Source of the DNA: Vibrio diazotrophicus
GTDB lineage: Bacteria; Pseudomonadota; Gammaproteobacteria; Enterobacterales; Vibrionaceae
Reading direction: 5' to 3'
DNA length: 64,000 bases
Assembly: GCF_038452265.1 (NCBI RefSeq)
Contig: NZ_CP151842.1
Span: 1,550,001 to 1,614,000, forward strand
The notes beneath the pieces were generated by a model, which was not told the origin of the DNA, searched no databases, and saw only the letters and a program-made list of their open reading frames with translations. Below, one piece after another: positions 26,361 to 36,212 of the stretch (position 1 is the stretch's first letter; every line of letters starts with the position of its first letter). The position numbers and the translations under genes were made by a program.

Positions 26361-27797
26361 TTAAATGCTCGTTTTAGAAAACGCATTAGCGTTTTTGTTG
26401 AGATACATAGCGTGGTCAGCTTTAGTGATCAGCGTTTCAATATCGATGTTTTTATCGTTATAAATCGCGTAACCGATACTTAAGCTTGGCTTGATTTCTT
26501 TGTTGTTGTGGAAAAATGATTCACTTTCGATTTTGTTTTTAATCGATTGGGTAACGCTGTTGACCTTCTCTGGAAGGTAGATGTTGTTCAAAATAACAAG
26601 GAACTCATCACCACCAATTCTTGCTACTGTATCTGTACTGCGAACATTTTCTTGGAACTTTATGCTGATGAATTGCAAGAATCTATCGCCTACATCATGA
26701 CCATAATTGTCGTTTACTAACTTAAAGTCGTTAACATCAACGCTTAACAGGGTAAAAAAGCTATTGCCCTCTTTTTTGGTGGACATTTTCTTGAGCAATT
26801 TCTTAATGTAACGTCGGTTTGGAAGATGAGTTAACTCATCCTGCATCGCAGCTTTATGAATGGTTTTATAGTTCTTATAAATTAAGAAAAATAACGCATA
26901 GATAAGACTCACCGAGATAAGGGCCATTGATAGAATTGTTCTTTCAATGAATGTCAGATGAGCACTGTCACTGAGTTTATATTTAGCCGCTAATTGCCAA
27001 CGTCCATAAGGTAAGTTGATGAAATGCTGAATGTCTGGGTTATCAAAGATTTCGATATCACCATAGAGCACTTTTGGGGTGTTTGTGATGTTTCTAATTG
27101 CAACTTCAGCATCAAAAATGTCGTAAATACCGCTGTACGTCATTAACTTGTTGTAATCAATAACCACACTTACGGTGCCCCAATAGGCTTTGTTGTATGG
27201 GAAATCTGAATAAATCGGATAGCGAGCAATCAGGCCTTGTCCACCTTGTACTAGATTGACTGGACCATCGATATAAATGTGTTGTTTTTGCTTTGCTAAT
27301 TGGATGGCTTTGTACTGTTCAGGTATACGTGATAGGTCAACACCTAACGCTGACTCGTTACCTTCGAGTGGATAGATATAGGTAATGATATTGTTCGGTG
27401 AAGCGGTCACATTTCGTACGTGTTGAGATTTGCTCAGAAGCTGGCTTGCGACAACATCCCATTTTTTAAATGCGGCATCCGGATCAATGGTGATTAAGGT
27501 TGCCAAACTATCAGCAAGAAAAGTATCCATAAAAATGGACGCTTCAAAGTTGGAACGCACAAGAGAGATGTTGTTTGCAACAACCATTTCCACTTTTTTC
27601 GACTCCAAACTGACATAATGATTTTTTATCGCTATTGAAATTGGAGTGGCAATCGCAAAAAAAGCAATGGAAATTAGGGCAAAAATGAAATCTGTTTTCT
27701 TGTTATATGACACGTAGTTATGTATCCAGAGTATTGAAAAGCTGTGTAACTTATCTTCTAGGCATACGTCTTCGAAACGAAAACTACCAATTAGCAA
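26361..27797 (-). CDS. Diguanylate cyclase with periplasmic sensor
   Basis: Makes cyclic di-GMP from two GTP. The protein of about 478 residues has a first membrane helix (about 35-57), a periplasmic sensor of about 240 residues of dCache/CHASE-like layout and a second helix (about 300-320). A GGDEF domain follows, with the active motif ARIGGDEF. An intact inhibitory I-site, RSTD, lies six residues before it, so product inhibition is expected. The start is uncertain. TTG 27797 gives an unusual 35-residue leader before the first helix, and a GTG 28 codons later is an alternative. It is divergent from a second cyclase gene across about 400 AT-rich bases. Confidence 0.85.
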   Translation of the reverse strand: MLIGSFRFEDVCLEDKLHSFSILWIHNYVSYNKKTDFIFALISIAFFAIATPISIAIKNHYVSLESKKVEMVVANNISLVRSNFEASIFMDTFLADSLATLITIDPDAAFKKWDVVASQLLSKSQHVRNVTASPNNIITYIYPLEGNESALGVDLSRIPEQYKAIQLAKQKQHIYIDGPVNLVQGGQGLIARYPIYSDFPYNKAYWGTVSVVIDYNKLMTYSGIYDIFDAEVAIRNITNTPKVLYGDIEIFDNPDIQHFINLPYGRWQLAAKYKLSDSAHLTFIERTILSMALISVSLIYALFFLIYKNYKTIHKAAMQDELTHLPNRRYIKKLLKKMSTKKEGNSFFTLLSVDVNDFKLVNDNYGHDVGDRFLQFISIKFQENVRSTDTVARIGGDEFLVILNNIYLPEKVNSVTQSIKNKIESESFFHNNKEIKPSLSIGYAIYNDKNIDIETLITKADHAMYLNKNANAFSKTSI

Positions 27798-28201
27798 AAT
27801 ATATTTTTGGCTACAAATATATTTATAGTTCTATTTATATAAATGCATCAATTGATGGCTAAAAAATATTTTTGCTGTGAATGAAATATACAGTTTGAGC
27901 AAATATTTGTGAAGTAACTCGTAAAAAAATTGTGGATTACCTTAGCTTCTTATAAGCATCAGGATTCGTAATTTAGATAGAACAACCGAGATTGTTTTTG
28001 GCATTTTTATAACGGTTCAAGAACAGAAAATCTGTATTGTTATTGTTTTTAAATGATATCCGACCAGTTCATTCGTGAGATTTGCAACTATAACAGTATC
28101 TTCTCATAGACTTTTTTCATTAGGCGTGGTGATATCTAGTGAGTAAAGTATTATTAAATTCGATGTAATTAACGTTACTAGACAAGGAAGTAAAACGTTA
28201 A
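27798..28201. other. AT-rich divergent promoter region between two cyclase genes
   Basis: About 400 bases with no coding frame, very AT-rich near 27800-27960. It must hold the promoters for both diguanylate cyclase genes. No regulator consensus was recognised. Confidence 0.5.
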
Positions 28202-31099
28202 ATGATCTCTCCCCAATATTCTTCTACCCGTCGCTTTATTATTTTCATTATTTTGGGAGTGCTTGCGCCTGTCTTTGCTTGGGCAAAAGCGAGCCTTATG
28301 ACGCCCAACTCACTCTCTGATTACTACGTTGATACTTGGACATCTACAGAAGGTTTACCTCATAACAGCATTAATGCGATTGCTCAAACTCAGGATGGGT
28401 ATCTTTGGTTTGCTACATGGGAAGGTGTTGCAAGATACAACGGTTTAGAGTTTAGACTTTTCGACCGTGGTCCCATCACACATATGCTAGATTCGGGTAC
28501 CCGCGCCTTGGTTTCCGACCAAAACAATTCGTTATGGGTGGGAGGTGCGAGAGGAAGCTTAAGTTTAAGATCAGGGTTTACCTGGCATCCTCAGGAAGCT
28601 GCGCCAAGCATGGTCAACCATGTGCTGATTGATCACTCTGGCAATCAATGGCTGGCGATAGAAGGACAGGGCGTTGTACGCAGGCAAAAAAATGCGGACG
28701 GTTCCTATGTAGAGAGTGTCTGGATATTAGAAAATATTAGTGCTTACAGACTGATCAAAAACAGTGCGAATGAGATATTTGTCGGTACTGAGAGCGGCTT
28801 ATATCAACTTTCGGAGCACTCCTCTGCGAGAATTGAAACTACCCAATTTGATAAAGTTTACTACCTTTCTCTGTCCCATAATGGCGATCTTCTTTTAGGT
28901 ACAAACCGTGGAGCATGGCGCTATGATGGAAAAGAGTTATCCCTGATTGACCCGAGAATAAATAACACGGTTGTGACGGTTGTCGAGCAGGATTCGGCTG
29001 GAAACATCTGGTTGGGTACCATCAATAAAGGATTAGCGCGTTTAACGGAAAATACTCTTGAGTTTTTGGATGCCAGTAAAGGCTTACCGAATAATCGCGT
29101 GCTTTCTTGGTATCAGGATATTGAAAGTAGTATCTGGGTTGGGACTAATGGCGGTTTGATTCGCCTTCGTAATGCGCCTTTTATGTCTATTACTCAAGAT
29201 AAAGGCTTAGTTGGCAATTATGTCCGCACGGTTTTGTCTATTGACGACGAGACGCTTTTAGTGGGTACAAGTAATGGCTTAAGTATTATCAAACAGAGCT
29301 GTCCAGAACCTGCTTTAAATGATGATATTTCCTTATCGATATTGAGCTTGGCCAACGCGTCAGATGGTGGTGCTTGGGTGGGTACTTATCAAAATGGCTT
29401 GATGAAATGGAATAACAGGTCGATTGAACCGATTCTAACCGATAAAGAAGGTTTGCCGACTAACGAAGTTCGAGCGATTTTAGAAGACAGTCAACGCAAT
29501 CTTTGGATAGGAACTCCGTTTGGTGTGGTGAAGAAGCAGCCTGACGGAACAATGCAACACTTTACTCAGCAGAATGGCCTTAGTGACGATTATGTCATGG
29601 CACTGGCTGAAGATGAGTTGGGGCATATTTGGGTTGGTACAGGAGTGGGCGTTGGCTATTGGGATAACGACAAGTTCGAAAATTTGGAGTTAGACCAACT
29701 AGAACAGGCTCAATATGCTTTTGGATTCTATATTGAACCCGGATATGTGTGGATTGCGACAGACAGGGGTATCGTCCGCTATCGATTGTCTGACCAATCT
29801 TCTGCACTTGTCGGGCGTCCTCAGGGATTGCCAATCGATAAGTTTTTCCAGATTCAAAAGGATGATGATGGCTACTTCTGGCTGTCGAGTAACCGTGGTA
29901 TCTGGAAGATCAATGCAGACAGAGCTCATGATGTCGCCGACGGAAAAGAATCAAGCGTTGTGTTTGAGCACTTTGATGAAACTGACGGTATGGCAAGTAG
30001 CCAAGCGAATGGCGGTTCGAACCCTGCTTCTGCAAAACTCAGCAGTGGTTCAATTTATATCGCAACAGCGAAAGGTGTGGCATCTATTCATCCCAATAAA
30101 CTTCATACTTTAAGCAGTAATCCACTGCCTCTTGTATTGCAGTCTGTTCGTTTTGATTCGAATTACATTAACCCAGAAGCGATGCCTATAGTGCCTGCCG
30201 GAACGAGCAGAGTATCCATTAACTATGTTGGATTGGGTTATGTGATGTCTGAACGAATAGAGTATCGTACCAAGTTGGAAGGATTTGATAACACATGGTC
30301 CGAACGCAGAAATACTCGCAGCGCAGAGTTCACTAATTTACGTCCCGGTCACTACAAGTTTCTGGTCAGCGCCCGTTATCCTTATGGTAACTGGACTGAA
30401 GCCAAAGTGCTTTATGAGTTTGACGTCGAACCTCTATTTTGGCAGAGAAAAGAAGTCATCGTTTTTATCATTCTTTCGTTACTGGCGCTGATTGGTTCCG
30501 GCGTTTTCTGGCGCATTCAGAGCTTGAAGCGAAGTGAGCTGCGCTTGAAGCAACAAGTCGCTCTTCAAACGCACGAGCTACGCTCTCAGGCGACCATGTT
30601 TGAAAAGTTGTCTCATGAAGATGAATTAACAGGTTTAGCCAACCGAAGAGCATTTGACTCAAAGCTTAAAGAGCTATTCGATAAGGCGAGAGAAAGTGGA
30701 GAGGTATTGCAACTGGCGGTACTCGATATCGACCACTTTAAACGTATCAATGACAAATATTCACATTTAGTGGGTGATCACGCCATTGTGGAAGTGGTCG
30801 ATGTTCTGAAACGTCATATTGAGTCGGATACATTGCTGGCCAGATGGGGCGGAGAAGAGTTTACTCTTTTGTTTGTCAGTGATACTCATCAATCAGACGA
30901 CTATTTAGAACGTTTACGTTCGGCAATAGAAGCACACAGCTTTGACGATGTAGCTTCGCAGTTAAAAATCACTGTAAGTATTGGTGTTTCAAGTAGTGAA
31001 TATCTTTCAGATTACGAAGACCTGCTGAAACTCGCAGACCATGCATTACTGAAGGCGAAACGTAATGGCCGAAATAGAGTTGAAAGAATAAGCGTTTAA
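28202..31099 (+). CDS. Two-component-regulator-propeller diguanylate cyclase
   Basis: A 965-residue membrane sensor that makes cyclic di-GMP. A signal or anchor segment (about 10-28) leads into some 14 short propeller repeats. These have the pattern GLPxNxVxxIxxDxxGxLWIGT, for example in GLPHNSINAIAQTQDGYLWF. They form a large periplasmic double beta-propeller of the Reg_prop type. A Y_Y_Y-like beta domain (about 640-740), a membrane helix (about 751-769), a short coiled coil and a GGDEF domain follow. The motif is GGEEF at 883-887, which is active; no clear RxxD inhibitory site precedes it. ATG 28202 follows AAGGAAG. Ligand unknown; sugar or oligosaccharide sensing is common for related propellers. 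Confidence 0.92.
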   Translation: MISPQYSSTRRFIIFIILGVLAPVFAWAKASLMTPNSLSDYYVDTWTSTEGLPHNSINAIAQTQDGYLWFATWEGVARYNGLEFRLFDRGPITHMLDSGTRALVSDQNNSLWVGGARGSLSLRSGFTWHPQEAAPSMVNHVLIDHSGNQWLAIEGQGVVRRQKNADGSYVESVWILENISAYRLIKNSANEIFVGTESGLYQLSEHSSARIETTQFDKVYYLSLSHNGDLLLGTNRGAWRYDGKELSLIDPRINNTVVTVVEQDSAGNIWLGTINKGLARLTENTLEFLDASKGLPNNRVLSWYQDIESSIWVGTNGGLIRLRNAPFMSITQDKGLVGNYVRTVLSIDDETLLVGTSNGLSIIKQSCPEPALNDDISLSILSLANASDGGAWVGTYQNGLMKWNNRSIEPILTDKEGLPTNEVRAILEDSQRNLWIGTPFGVVKKQPDGTMQHFTQQNGLSDDYVMALAEDELGHIWVGTGVGVGYWDNDKFENLELDQLEQAQYAFGFYIEPGYVWIATDRGIVRYRLSDQSSALVGRPQGLPIDKFFQIQKDDDGYFWLSSNRGIWKINADRAHDVADGKESSVVFEHFDETDGMASSQANGGSNPASAKLSSGSIYIATAKGVASIHPNKLHTLSSNPLPLVLQSVRFDSNYINPEAMPIVPAGTSRVSINYVGLGYVMSERIEYRTKLEGFDNTWSERRNTRSAEFTNLRPGHYKFLVSARYPYGNWTEAKVLYEFDVEPLFWQRKEVIVFIILSLLALIGSGVFWRIQSLKRSELRLKQQVALQTHELRSQATMFEKLSHEDELTGLANRRAFDSKLKELFDKARESGEVLQLAVLDIDHFKRINDKYSHLVGDHAIVEVVDVLKRHIESDTLLARWGGEEFTLLFVSDTHQSDDYLERLRSAIEAHSFDDVASQLKITVSIGVSSSEYLSDYEDLLKLADHALLKAKRNGRNRVERISV

Positions 31100-31105
31100 A
31101 GAAAT

Positions 31106-31134
31106 AAAAAACGGTCGCAATTAGCGACCGTTTT
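31106..31134. terminator. Bidirectional terminator between the propeller-GGDEF gene and rlmI
   Basis: AAAACGGTCGC and GCGACCGTTTT form an 11-bp stem with a five-base loop; A and T tracts flank it, serving both converging genes. Confidence 0.85.
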
Positions 31135-31161
31135 ACATGGAGTCTTATATGTTTCCCTTTA

Positions 31162-32355
31162 TCAGAAAACCTTACACGCAAACCCTTTAAGATAGAAACC
31201 TTCTGGATACGCGGTATCTGTTGGGTGGTCTGCGGCTTGTTCAAAACGCTCTACGAACTTCACGTCACGACCAGCATCCAAAGCGGCATCTGCAATGATC
31301 TTCTGGAACAGAGCTTGATCCATTAAACCTGAGCATGAGTAAGTCAGCAGCGTACCGCCTGGTTTTAAAATTTGCATCGCTAGCATGTTGATGTCTTTAT
31401 AGCCACGGCATGCACCGTTCAGTTGAGCTTTTGACTCCGCAAACTTTGGTGGGTCCATAATAACCACATCAAACTGGGTACCTTGATCGCGATATTCACG
31501 AAGTAGTTTGAATACGTCTGCGTTGAGGAATACAGCACGTTTTTTCGAGATATCAAATTCATTGAGCTCTGCGTTGAATTTGGCCGTATCAAGAGCAGGT
31601 TGAGAAACGTCAGCGTTGATCACGCGTTTTGCTCCGCCTTTCAGTGCGTATAAGCCAAATCCACCGGTGTAAGAGAAGCAGTTAAGAACTTCTTTATCTT
31701 TCACATACTTGATTGACTGGAAACGGCTGTCTCGTTGGTCAAGGTAGAAACCAGTCTTATGGCCGTTAACGATATCAACATTAATTTTGATACCGTTTTC
31801 TTCGATCACAACAGACTTAGGTGGCAATTCACCATGAAGAACACCAACACGTTCTTCCAATCCTTCTTTTTTGCGTACAGCAACGTCAGAACGCTCGTAA
31901 ATATGGCATTCAGGGAAACAGGTATTAAGGGCTTTAATTAACGTTTCTTTCTGGTACTCAGCACCAGCACTTAAAAGTTGGCATACAAGGTAGTTATCGT
32001 ATTTGTCGATAGTAATACCCGGCAGACCATCAGATTCCGCTGCAATCAAACGATAGCCAGTTAAGCCATCACGTTCGATGAAATCGTCACGAAGCATTTG
32101 GGCTTGTTGAATTCGTTTGATGAAAAATGCGCTATCAATCTCTTCTTTCTCGAAGCTCCAAACACGAGCACGAATTTGCGAATGCGGAGAGTAGGCGGCT
32201 TTTGCTAACCACTGACCGTCGTTTGAATAAACATCGACGGTTTCACCTAAACTTGGTTCACCTTCGATGCGTTGAATACCACGGGAGAAAACCCATGGGT
32301 GTTTACGACGTAATGATTTATCGCGGCCTTTGACCAAATAGATTGCAGAAGTCAT
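31162..32355 (-). CDS. rlmI: 23S rRNA m5C1962 methyltransferase RlmI
   Basis: Methylates C1962 of 23S rRNA using S-adenosylmethionine. From ATG 32355 the protein has 397 residues, against 396 in E. coli. The frame extends further upstream, but the family N-terminus is IYLVKGRDKSLRRKHPWVFS, an RNA-binding PUA domain. The methyltransferase domain has GFYLDQRDSR, LNCFSYTGGFGLYA and VIMDPPKFAESK. It is divergent from an acylphosphatase gene and near tusE and yccA, the same set as in E. coli, which supports the call. Confidence 0.94.
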   Translation of the reverse strand: MTSAIYLVKGRDKSLRRKHPWVFSRGIQRIEGEPSLGETVDVYSNDGQWLAKAAYSPHSQIRARVWSFEKEEIDSAFFIKRIQQAQMLRDDFIERDGLTGYRLIAAESDGLPGITIDKYDNYLVCQLLSAGAEYQKETLIKALNTCFPECHIYERSDVAVRKKEGLEERVGVLHGELPPKSVVIEENGIKINVDIVNGHKTGFYLDQRDSRFQSIKYVKDKEVLNCFSYTGGFGLYALKGGAKRVINADVSQPALDTAKFNAELNEFDISKKRAVFLNADVFKLLREYRDQGTQFDVVIMDPPKFAESKAQLNGACRGYKDINMLAMQILKPGGTLLTYSCSGLMDQALFQKIIADAALDAGRDVKFVERFEQAADHPTDTAYPEGFYLKGFACKVF

Positions 32356-32577
32356 TGCTCTACTCTGAAGAATGATAGAAAAGGTCGGGTATTGTCGTGG
32401 AACTGAGCTTGAAAAGCAACTCGACTTAATGATGTTCGTTCTCGAGTGAGCGGCGTCTAATTTCAAATGAACTTGGTTTCGAAAATAAGATCATTATCCA
32501 ATAGTGAGTGCTAGGTAAAACAATGAGCTAACTATTGGCTATCCTTAAAGGAAGTCTATAAATAGGGAAGATTTCGA

Positions 32578-32853
32578 ATGGCGACAAAGTGCGACAAATT
32601 TATTGTTTCCGGTGTGGTTCAGGGGGTAGGGTTTCGCTATCACACTTCTCATCAGGGATTAAAGCTTGGGTTAACGGGTTACGCCAAAAATCTGAACAAT
32701 GGGGATGTTGAGGTAATCGCGTGTGGCCCAGTTGAGCAGGTTGATGAATTTTACGAATGGTTAAAAGAGGGGCCAAGAACGGCGTCAGTCGATAAAATCG
32801 TACGCACAACCTGTACGATTGAGAAAAGTTACCGCGGATTTGAAATTCTGTAG
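32578..32853 (+). CDS. yccX: Acylphosphatase
   Basis: Hydrolyses carboxyl-phosphate bonds in acyl phosphates. The 91-residue protein has the family signature GVVQGVGFRYHT with phosphate-binding R20, and the partner asparagine N38 in GYAKNLNNGDVEV. The length is normal for the single-domain cytosolic enzyme. It lies between rlmI and tusE as in E. coli (yccX). An 8-bp inverted repeat (CCAATAGT at 32498, ACTATTGG at 32531) lies in the upstream gap and may be part of its promoter region. Confidence 0.95.
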   Translation: MATKCDKFIVSGVVQGVGFRYHTSHQGLKLGLTGYAKNLNNGDVEVIACGPVEQVDEFYEWLKEGPRTASVDKIVRTTCTIEKSYRGFEIL

Positions 32854-32911
32854 GCCTATATTTGCCTAGTCTAATAAGCAAGACCTACAGAAAGAGATAC
32901 TCAATGAAAGA

Positions 32912-33241
32912 TTAAAGGCACTTAGCCGGTTTTGGTAAACCTGCTATTTTTGTCGCCTGTTTTGCCGGACCTTTAGGGAACAGTTTAAATAGATACTTAC
33001 TGTTGCCTTTTTCAGGGCCGTGTTCTTTTTCCATCGCTTTTACCAGCATGCGAATCGCTGGAGAAGTATTAAACTCCTCGTAGAATTTGCGAACAAAAAG
33101 TACCACTTCAATATGTGCATCAGTCAGTTGAATGCCTTCTTGCTCAGCTAAAATGTCCATCATGCCTTCAACCCATTCCGTTGAATTAAGCAGATAGCCC
33201 TGAGCGTCAGTTTCGATTGTGTTTCCGTTGTATTCAAACAT
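32912..33241 (-). CDS. tusE: Sulfurtransferase TusE (DsrC family)
   Basis: Sulfur-relay protein that accepts persulfide from TusBCD and hands it to MnmA for 2-thiouridine formation in tRNA. The 109-residue protein has the DsrC fold, with EWVEGMMDILAEQEGIQLTDAH, and ends in the conserved GLPKPAKCL. The active cysteine is C108, second from the end. A second cysteine found in dissimilatory DsrC is absent, which fits TusE. It sits between the acylphosphatase and yccA genes, the E. coli order. Confidence 0.94.
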   Translation of the reverse strand: MFEYNGNTIETDAQGYLLNSTEWVEGMMDILAEQEGIQLTDAHIEVVLFVRKFYEEFNTSPAIRMLVKAMEKEHGPEKGNSKYLFKLFPKGPAKQATKIAGLPKPAKCL

Positions 33242-33309
33242 TGCGTTTAACAGTGAGTTGTTTAACTAATTGCGCATAGGGTAGCGAAGGGAGTGGCTTT
33301 GCTCAAGAA

Positions 33310-33337
33310 GAAAAAAGCCCGAGATAATCTCGGGCTC
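33310..33337 (-). terminator. Terminator of yccA
   Basis: AGCCCGAGA and TCTCGGGCT with a three-base loop, followed by six T residues on the minus strand. Confidence 0.85.
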
Positions 33338-33363
33338 TTGTATTCAATCAGTTTGAAGACTTA

Positions 33364-34026
33364 TTAGTCGTCGTTCATGATGCCAAGGATGCTTAGCAGG
33401 CTGATGAACAAGTTGTAGATAGAAACATATAGCGTGATGGTTGCTGAGATGTAATTTGTTTCACCACCGCGAACAATTTGCTGAGTAGTTAGCAAGATTG
33501 CGCCTGTTGAAAACAGAACAAATAGGCCGCTCATCGCCATGTGTAGCATTGGCATTTGTAGGAAGATATTTGCAACCATACCGACTAGTAGTACAACAAA
33601 ACCAGCCAACAGCATGCCGTTTAGGAATGATAGGTCACGTTTAGTGGTCAGTGCGTATGCAGATGCACCCATGAACGCCAGCGCAGTACCGCCTAATGCA
33701 GTTAGGACCACATCACCCATACCAGCGCCAATATACATATTAAGAATTGGACCGATGGTGTAGCCAAGGAAACCTGTAAATAGGAATGTAAATACAAGGC
33801 CCATGCTGTTGTTACGGTTCTTCTCTGTTAAGAATAGCAAGCCGTAGAAGCCAACCAGCATGATGATGATACCTGGACGAGGTAGATTCATCGCCATAGA
33901 AACACCAGCAACCACAGCCGACCATAGAAGCGTCATAGAAAGCAGCGCATAAGTGTTTCTTAGCACTTTGTTGGTTTGTAGAGCACTGTCATAAGACGAT
34001 GTGCGAGAATACATTGGAGTGTTCAT
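33364..34026 (-). CDS. yccA: Bax inhibitor-1 family inner-membrane protein YccA
   Basis: A 220-residue protein with seven hydrophobic segments, belonging to the Bax inhibitor-1/YccA family. In E. coli YccA is a substrate and modulator of the membrane protease FtsH. The sequence starts MNTPMYSRTSSYDSAL and has the family pattern RNTYALLSMTLLWSAVVAG. The C-terminus is NLFISLLSILGIMNDD. The open frame runs up to 34260, but ATG 34026 is preceded by GGAAGAG and is the family start. The upstream extension has no family character. Genomic position after tusE matches E. coli. Confidence 0.92.
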   Translation of the reverse strand: MNTPMYSRTSSYDSALQTNKVLRNTYALLSMTLLWSAVVAGVSMAMNLPRPGIIIMLVGFYGLLFLTEKNRNNSMGLVFTFLFTGFLGYTIGPILNMYIGAGMGDVVLTALGGTALAFMGASAYALTTKRDLSFLNGMLLAGFVVLLVGMVANIFLQMPMLHMAMSGLFVLFSTGAILLTTQQIVRGGETNYISATITLYVSIYNLFISLLSILGIMNDD

Positions 34027-34335
34027 ACTTTTACTCTTCCTCATTGAAAGGTGTTTCTTGTTTATATAGACATTAATGAGGCTAATAGTTCCGTTTTTCA
34101 AGCCTCTGCCTTGTACTAACATTAAAAATAATAAACAAAAATCGTCGAAATAAGCGTGACAAGTTGTAACACAATATTTCCGTACATCTAAGTTTATAGC
34201 AGGATTAATACTAACACTAAATGATGAACTTTTTTGTAAGTTATTGTTGAAATAAACCATTAGTTACAAAAGAAAAAGAGGCGATGATATCGCCTCTTTA
34301 AATATGCATGATTCACACTGATTGTTGGTGAAGCA
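34027..34335. other. Gap between yccA and aapP
   Basis: Contains the aapP terminator (34272-34299) and the yccA promoter region. A coding-looking extension of the yccA frame into this region is dismissed because it lacks family sequence. Confidence 0.5.
34272..34299 (-). terminator. Terminator of the aap operon
   Basis: An 11-bp stem (AAAGAGGCGAT with ATCGCCTCTTT, three-base loop) with a T tract on the minus strand, just past the aapP stop. Confidence 0.85.
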
Positions 34336-35091
34336 TTAGTGGTGAAGAATCTGCGCTAAGAAGTTTTGTGTGCGATCAGATTGCGGATTTTCAAAGAAAT
34401 CTTTTGGATTGTTTTCCTCAATGATTTCACCTGCGTCCATAAATATCACTCGGTCAGCAACTTCTTTTGCAAAACCCATTTCGTGAGTTACACAAAGCAT
34501 CGTCATACCTTCACCAGCAAGTTCAACCATTACGTCTAGTACTTCGCGAACCATTTCTGGGTCAAGTGCTGATGTTGGTTCATCGAACAACATCACTTGT
34601 GGGTTCATACATAGAGAACGCGCAATAGCAACACGTTGTTGTTGACCACCAGAAAGCTGACCTGGGTATTTGTCTGCTTGGTCTGGGATCTTAACGCGCT
34701 TCAAATACTTCATTGCAATCGCTTCAGCTTCGTCTTTAGGCATTTTCTTTACCCAAATAGGAGCTAGCGTACAGTTCTCTAAAACCGTTAGGTGAGGGAA
34801 GAGGTTAAAGTGCTGGAAACACATACCGACTTCACGGCGCACCGCTTCGATGTTTTTTAAGTCTTCAGTAAGTTCTGTGCCTGCCACTAGAATCTGACCT
34901 TTTTGGTGTTCTTCTAAGTGGTTGATACAACGAATCATGGTTGATTTGCCAGAACCTGAAGGGCCACAAATAACGATCTTTTCGCCTTTTTTAACATCCA
35001 GGTTGATGTTTTTTAGTACGTGAAACTCACCGTACCATTTGTTCATGTCCTTAATTTGAATCATGAAATCTTCTGCAGTTTGTTGCCTCAT
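34336..35091 (-). CDS. aapP: General amino-acid ABC transporter ATPase AapP
   Basis: ATPase of a polar amino-acid importer, 251 residues. Walker A is GPSGSGKST, the signature is LSGGQQQRVAIARS, and Walker B is VMLFDEPTSALDPE; the switch histidine is in CVTHEMGFA. The start at 35091 gives a nine-residue leader before MIQIKDMNKWYGEFHVL, so ATG 35064 is an alternative. It is the last gene of the aapJQMP cluster, 22 bases after aapM. The close match to the glutamate/glutamine-type ATPases fits uptake of a broad set of L-amino acids. Confidence 0.93.
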   Translation of the reverse strand: MRQQTAEDFMIQIKDMNKWYGEFHVLKNINLDVKKGEKIVICGPSGSGKSTMIRCINHLEEHQKGQILVAGTELTEDLKNIEAVRREVGMCFQHFNLFPHLTVLENCTLAPIWVKKMPKDEAEAIAMKYLKRVKIPDQADKYPGQLSGGQQQRVAIARSLCMNPQVMLFDEPTSALDPEMVREVLDVMVELAGEGMTMLCVTHEMGFAKEVADRVIFMDAGEIIEENNPKDFFENPQSDRTQNFLAQILHH

Positions 35092-35113
35092 AATACGTTC
35101 CCTGAATTATTGT

Positions 35114-36211
35114 TTATCGTTTGTGACCGGTATGGAGTTTGTTTTCTAGCCAAATCGAGTATCTCGACATGCTGAAACAGAACACCCAGAACACTAACGC
35201 GACAAATACGTAACTTTCTGTAGCAAAACCTAACCATTCAGGGTCGGTGTTTGCTGATTGACCAATACCAAGTACGTCGAACATACCGATAATCAGAACC
35301 AGACTGGTATCTTTAAACAGGCCAATAAATGTGTTTACGATAGATGGAATAGTAATTTTCAGTGCTTGCGGAAGAATGATTAAACCCATTTTCTTCCAGT
35401 ACGACAGACCGAGTGCGTCAGCTGCTTCATACTGACCCTTAGGTATCGCCTGCAAACCACCACGAATAACTTCTGCCATGTAGGCTGAACTGAACATCAC
35501 CACACCGATAAGAGCACGGATGAGTTTGTCCGTTTCAGAACCTTCAGATAAGAACAGAGGTAGCATAACGGAAGCCATGAACAGAACAGTGATTAGCGGA
35601 ACACCACGCCAAACTTCAATATATACCGTACATAGGCTGCGGATGATTGGCATATTAGAACGACGTCCCAAAGCCAGAACCACACCGATTGGCAGAGATA
35701 CAACAATACCTACTAACGCAATGATAAGAGTAACTAACAAGCCACCCCATTTGTGTGTCTCTACGACTTCTAAACCAAACACGCCGCCGTATAACAAACC
35801 AGCGATTAGGAATGGATAGATGTTAACGAAAAACAGCCAGATCCAAGTTCTTTTTGGTGTTTTATCGTAAGCAATTGCAGCGACGAACATGGCTAAGGTA
35901 ATAAAGAATAGGCGAGGGCGCCAAAGTTCAGCTTCAGGGTAGAAGCCGTACATGTATTGTTGCCAACGTACACTAATAAATACCCAACATGCCCCTTCAC
36001 GGCTACAAGCATCACGAGTGGCACCCACCCAGTCAGCGTTTATAAACGCCCAATCGATAACGTTCCAAAGTCCCATAAAGGCAAAATACGCCAGAATGAC
36101 AGTGACAATGGAGTTTGCCGGACTGTTAAACAGGTTCTTTCTAAACCAGCCAACGACACCAGTGGTATTTTCTGGCGGCGGGAGACTTGGTTGAAATTGA
36201 TGTACTTTCAT
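35114..36211 (-). CDS. aapM: General amino-acid ABC transporter permease AapM
   Basis: A 365-residue inner-membrane permease with about eight hydrophobic segments. The long N-terminal part is typical of AapM, with WGGLLVTLIIALVGIVVSLP starting the ABC permease domain. The coupling loop is EAADALGLSYWKKMGLIILPQAL. It starts one base before the end of aapQ, so the two permeases are translationally linked. It would form a heterodimer with AapQ. Confidence 0.93.
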   Translation of the reverse strand: MKVHQFQPSLPPPENTTGVVGWFRKNLFNSPANSIVTVILAYFAFMGLWNVIDWAFINADWVGATRDACSREGACWVFISVRWQQYMYGFYPEAELWRPRLFFITLAMFVAAIAYDKTPKRTWIWLFFVNIYPFLIAGLLYGGVFGLEVVETHKWGGLLVTLIIALVGIVVSLPIGVVLALGRRSNMPIIRSLCTVYIEVWRGVPLITVLFMASVMLPLFLSEGSETDKLIRALIGVVMFSSAYMAEVIRGGLQAIPKGQYEAADALGLSYWKKMGLIILPQALKITIPSIVNTFIGLFKDTSLVLIIGMFDVLGIGQSANTDPEWLGFATESYVFVALVFWVFCFSMSRYSIWLENKLHTGHKR

Positions 36212-36212
36212 C

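Noticed and set aside
34027..34260. N-terminal extension of YccA
   Set aside because: The extra 78 residues lack family character; ATG 34026 has a good ribosome site and the family start.
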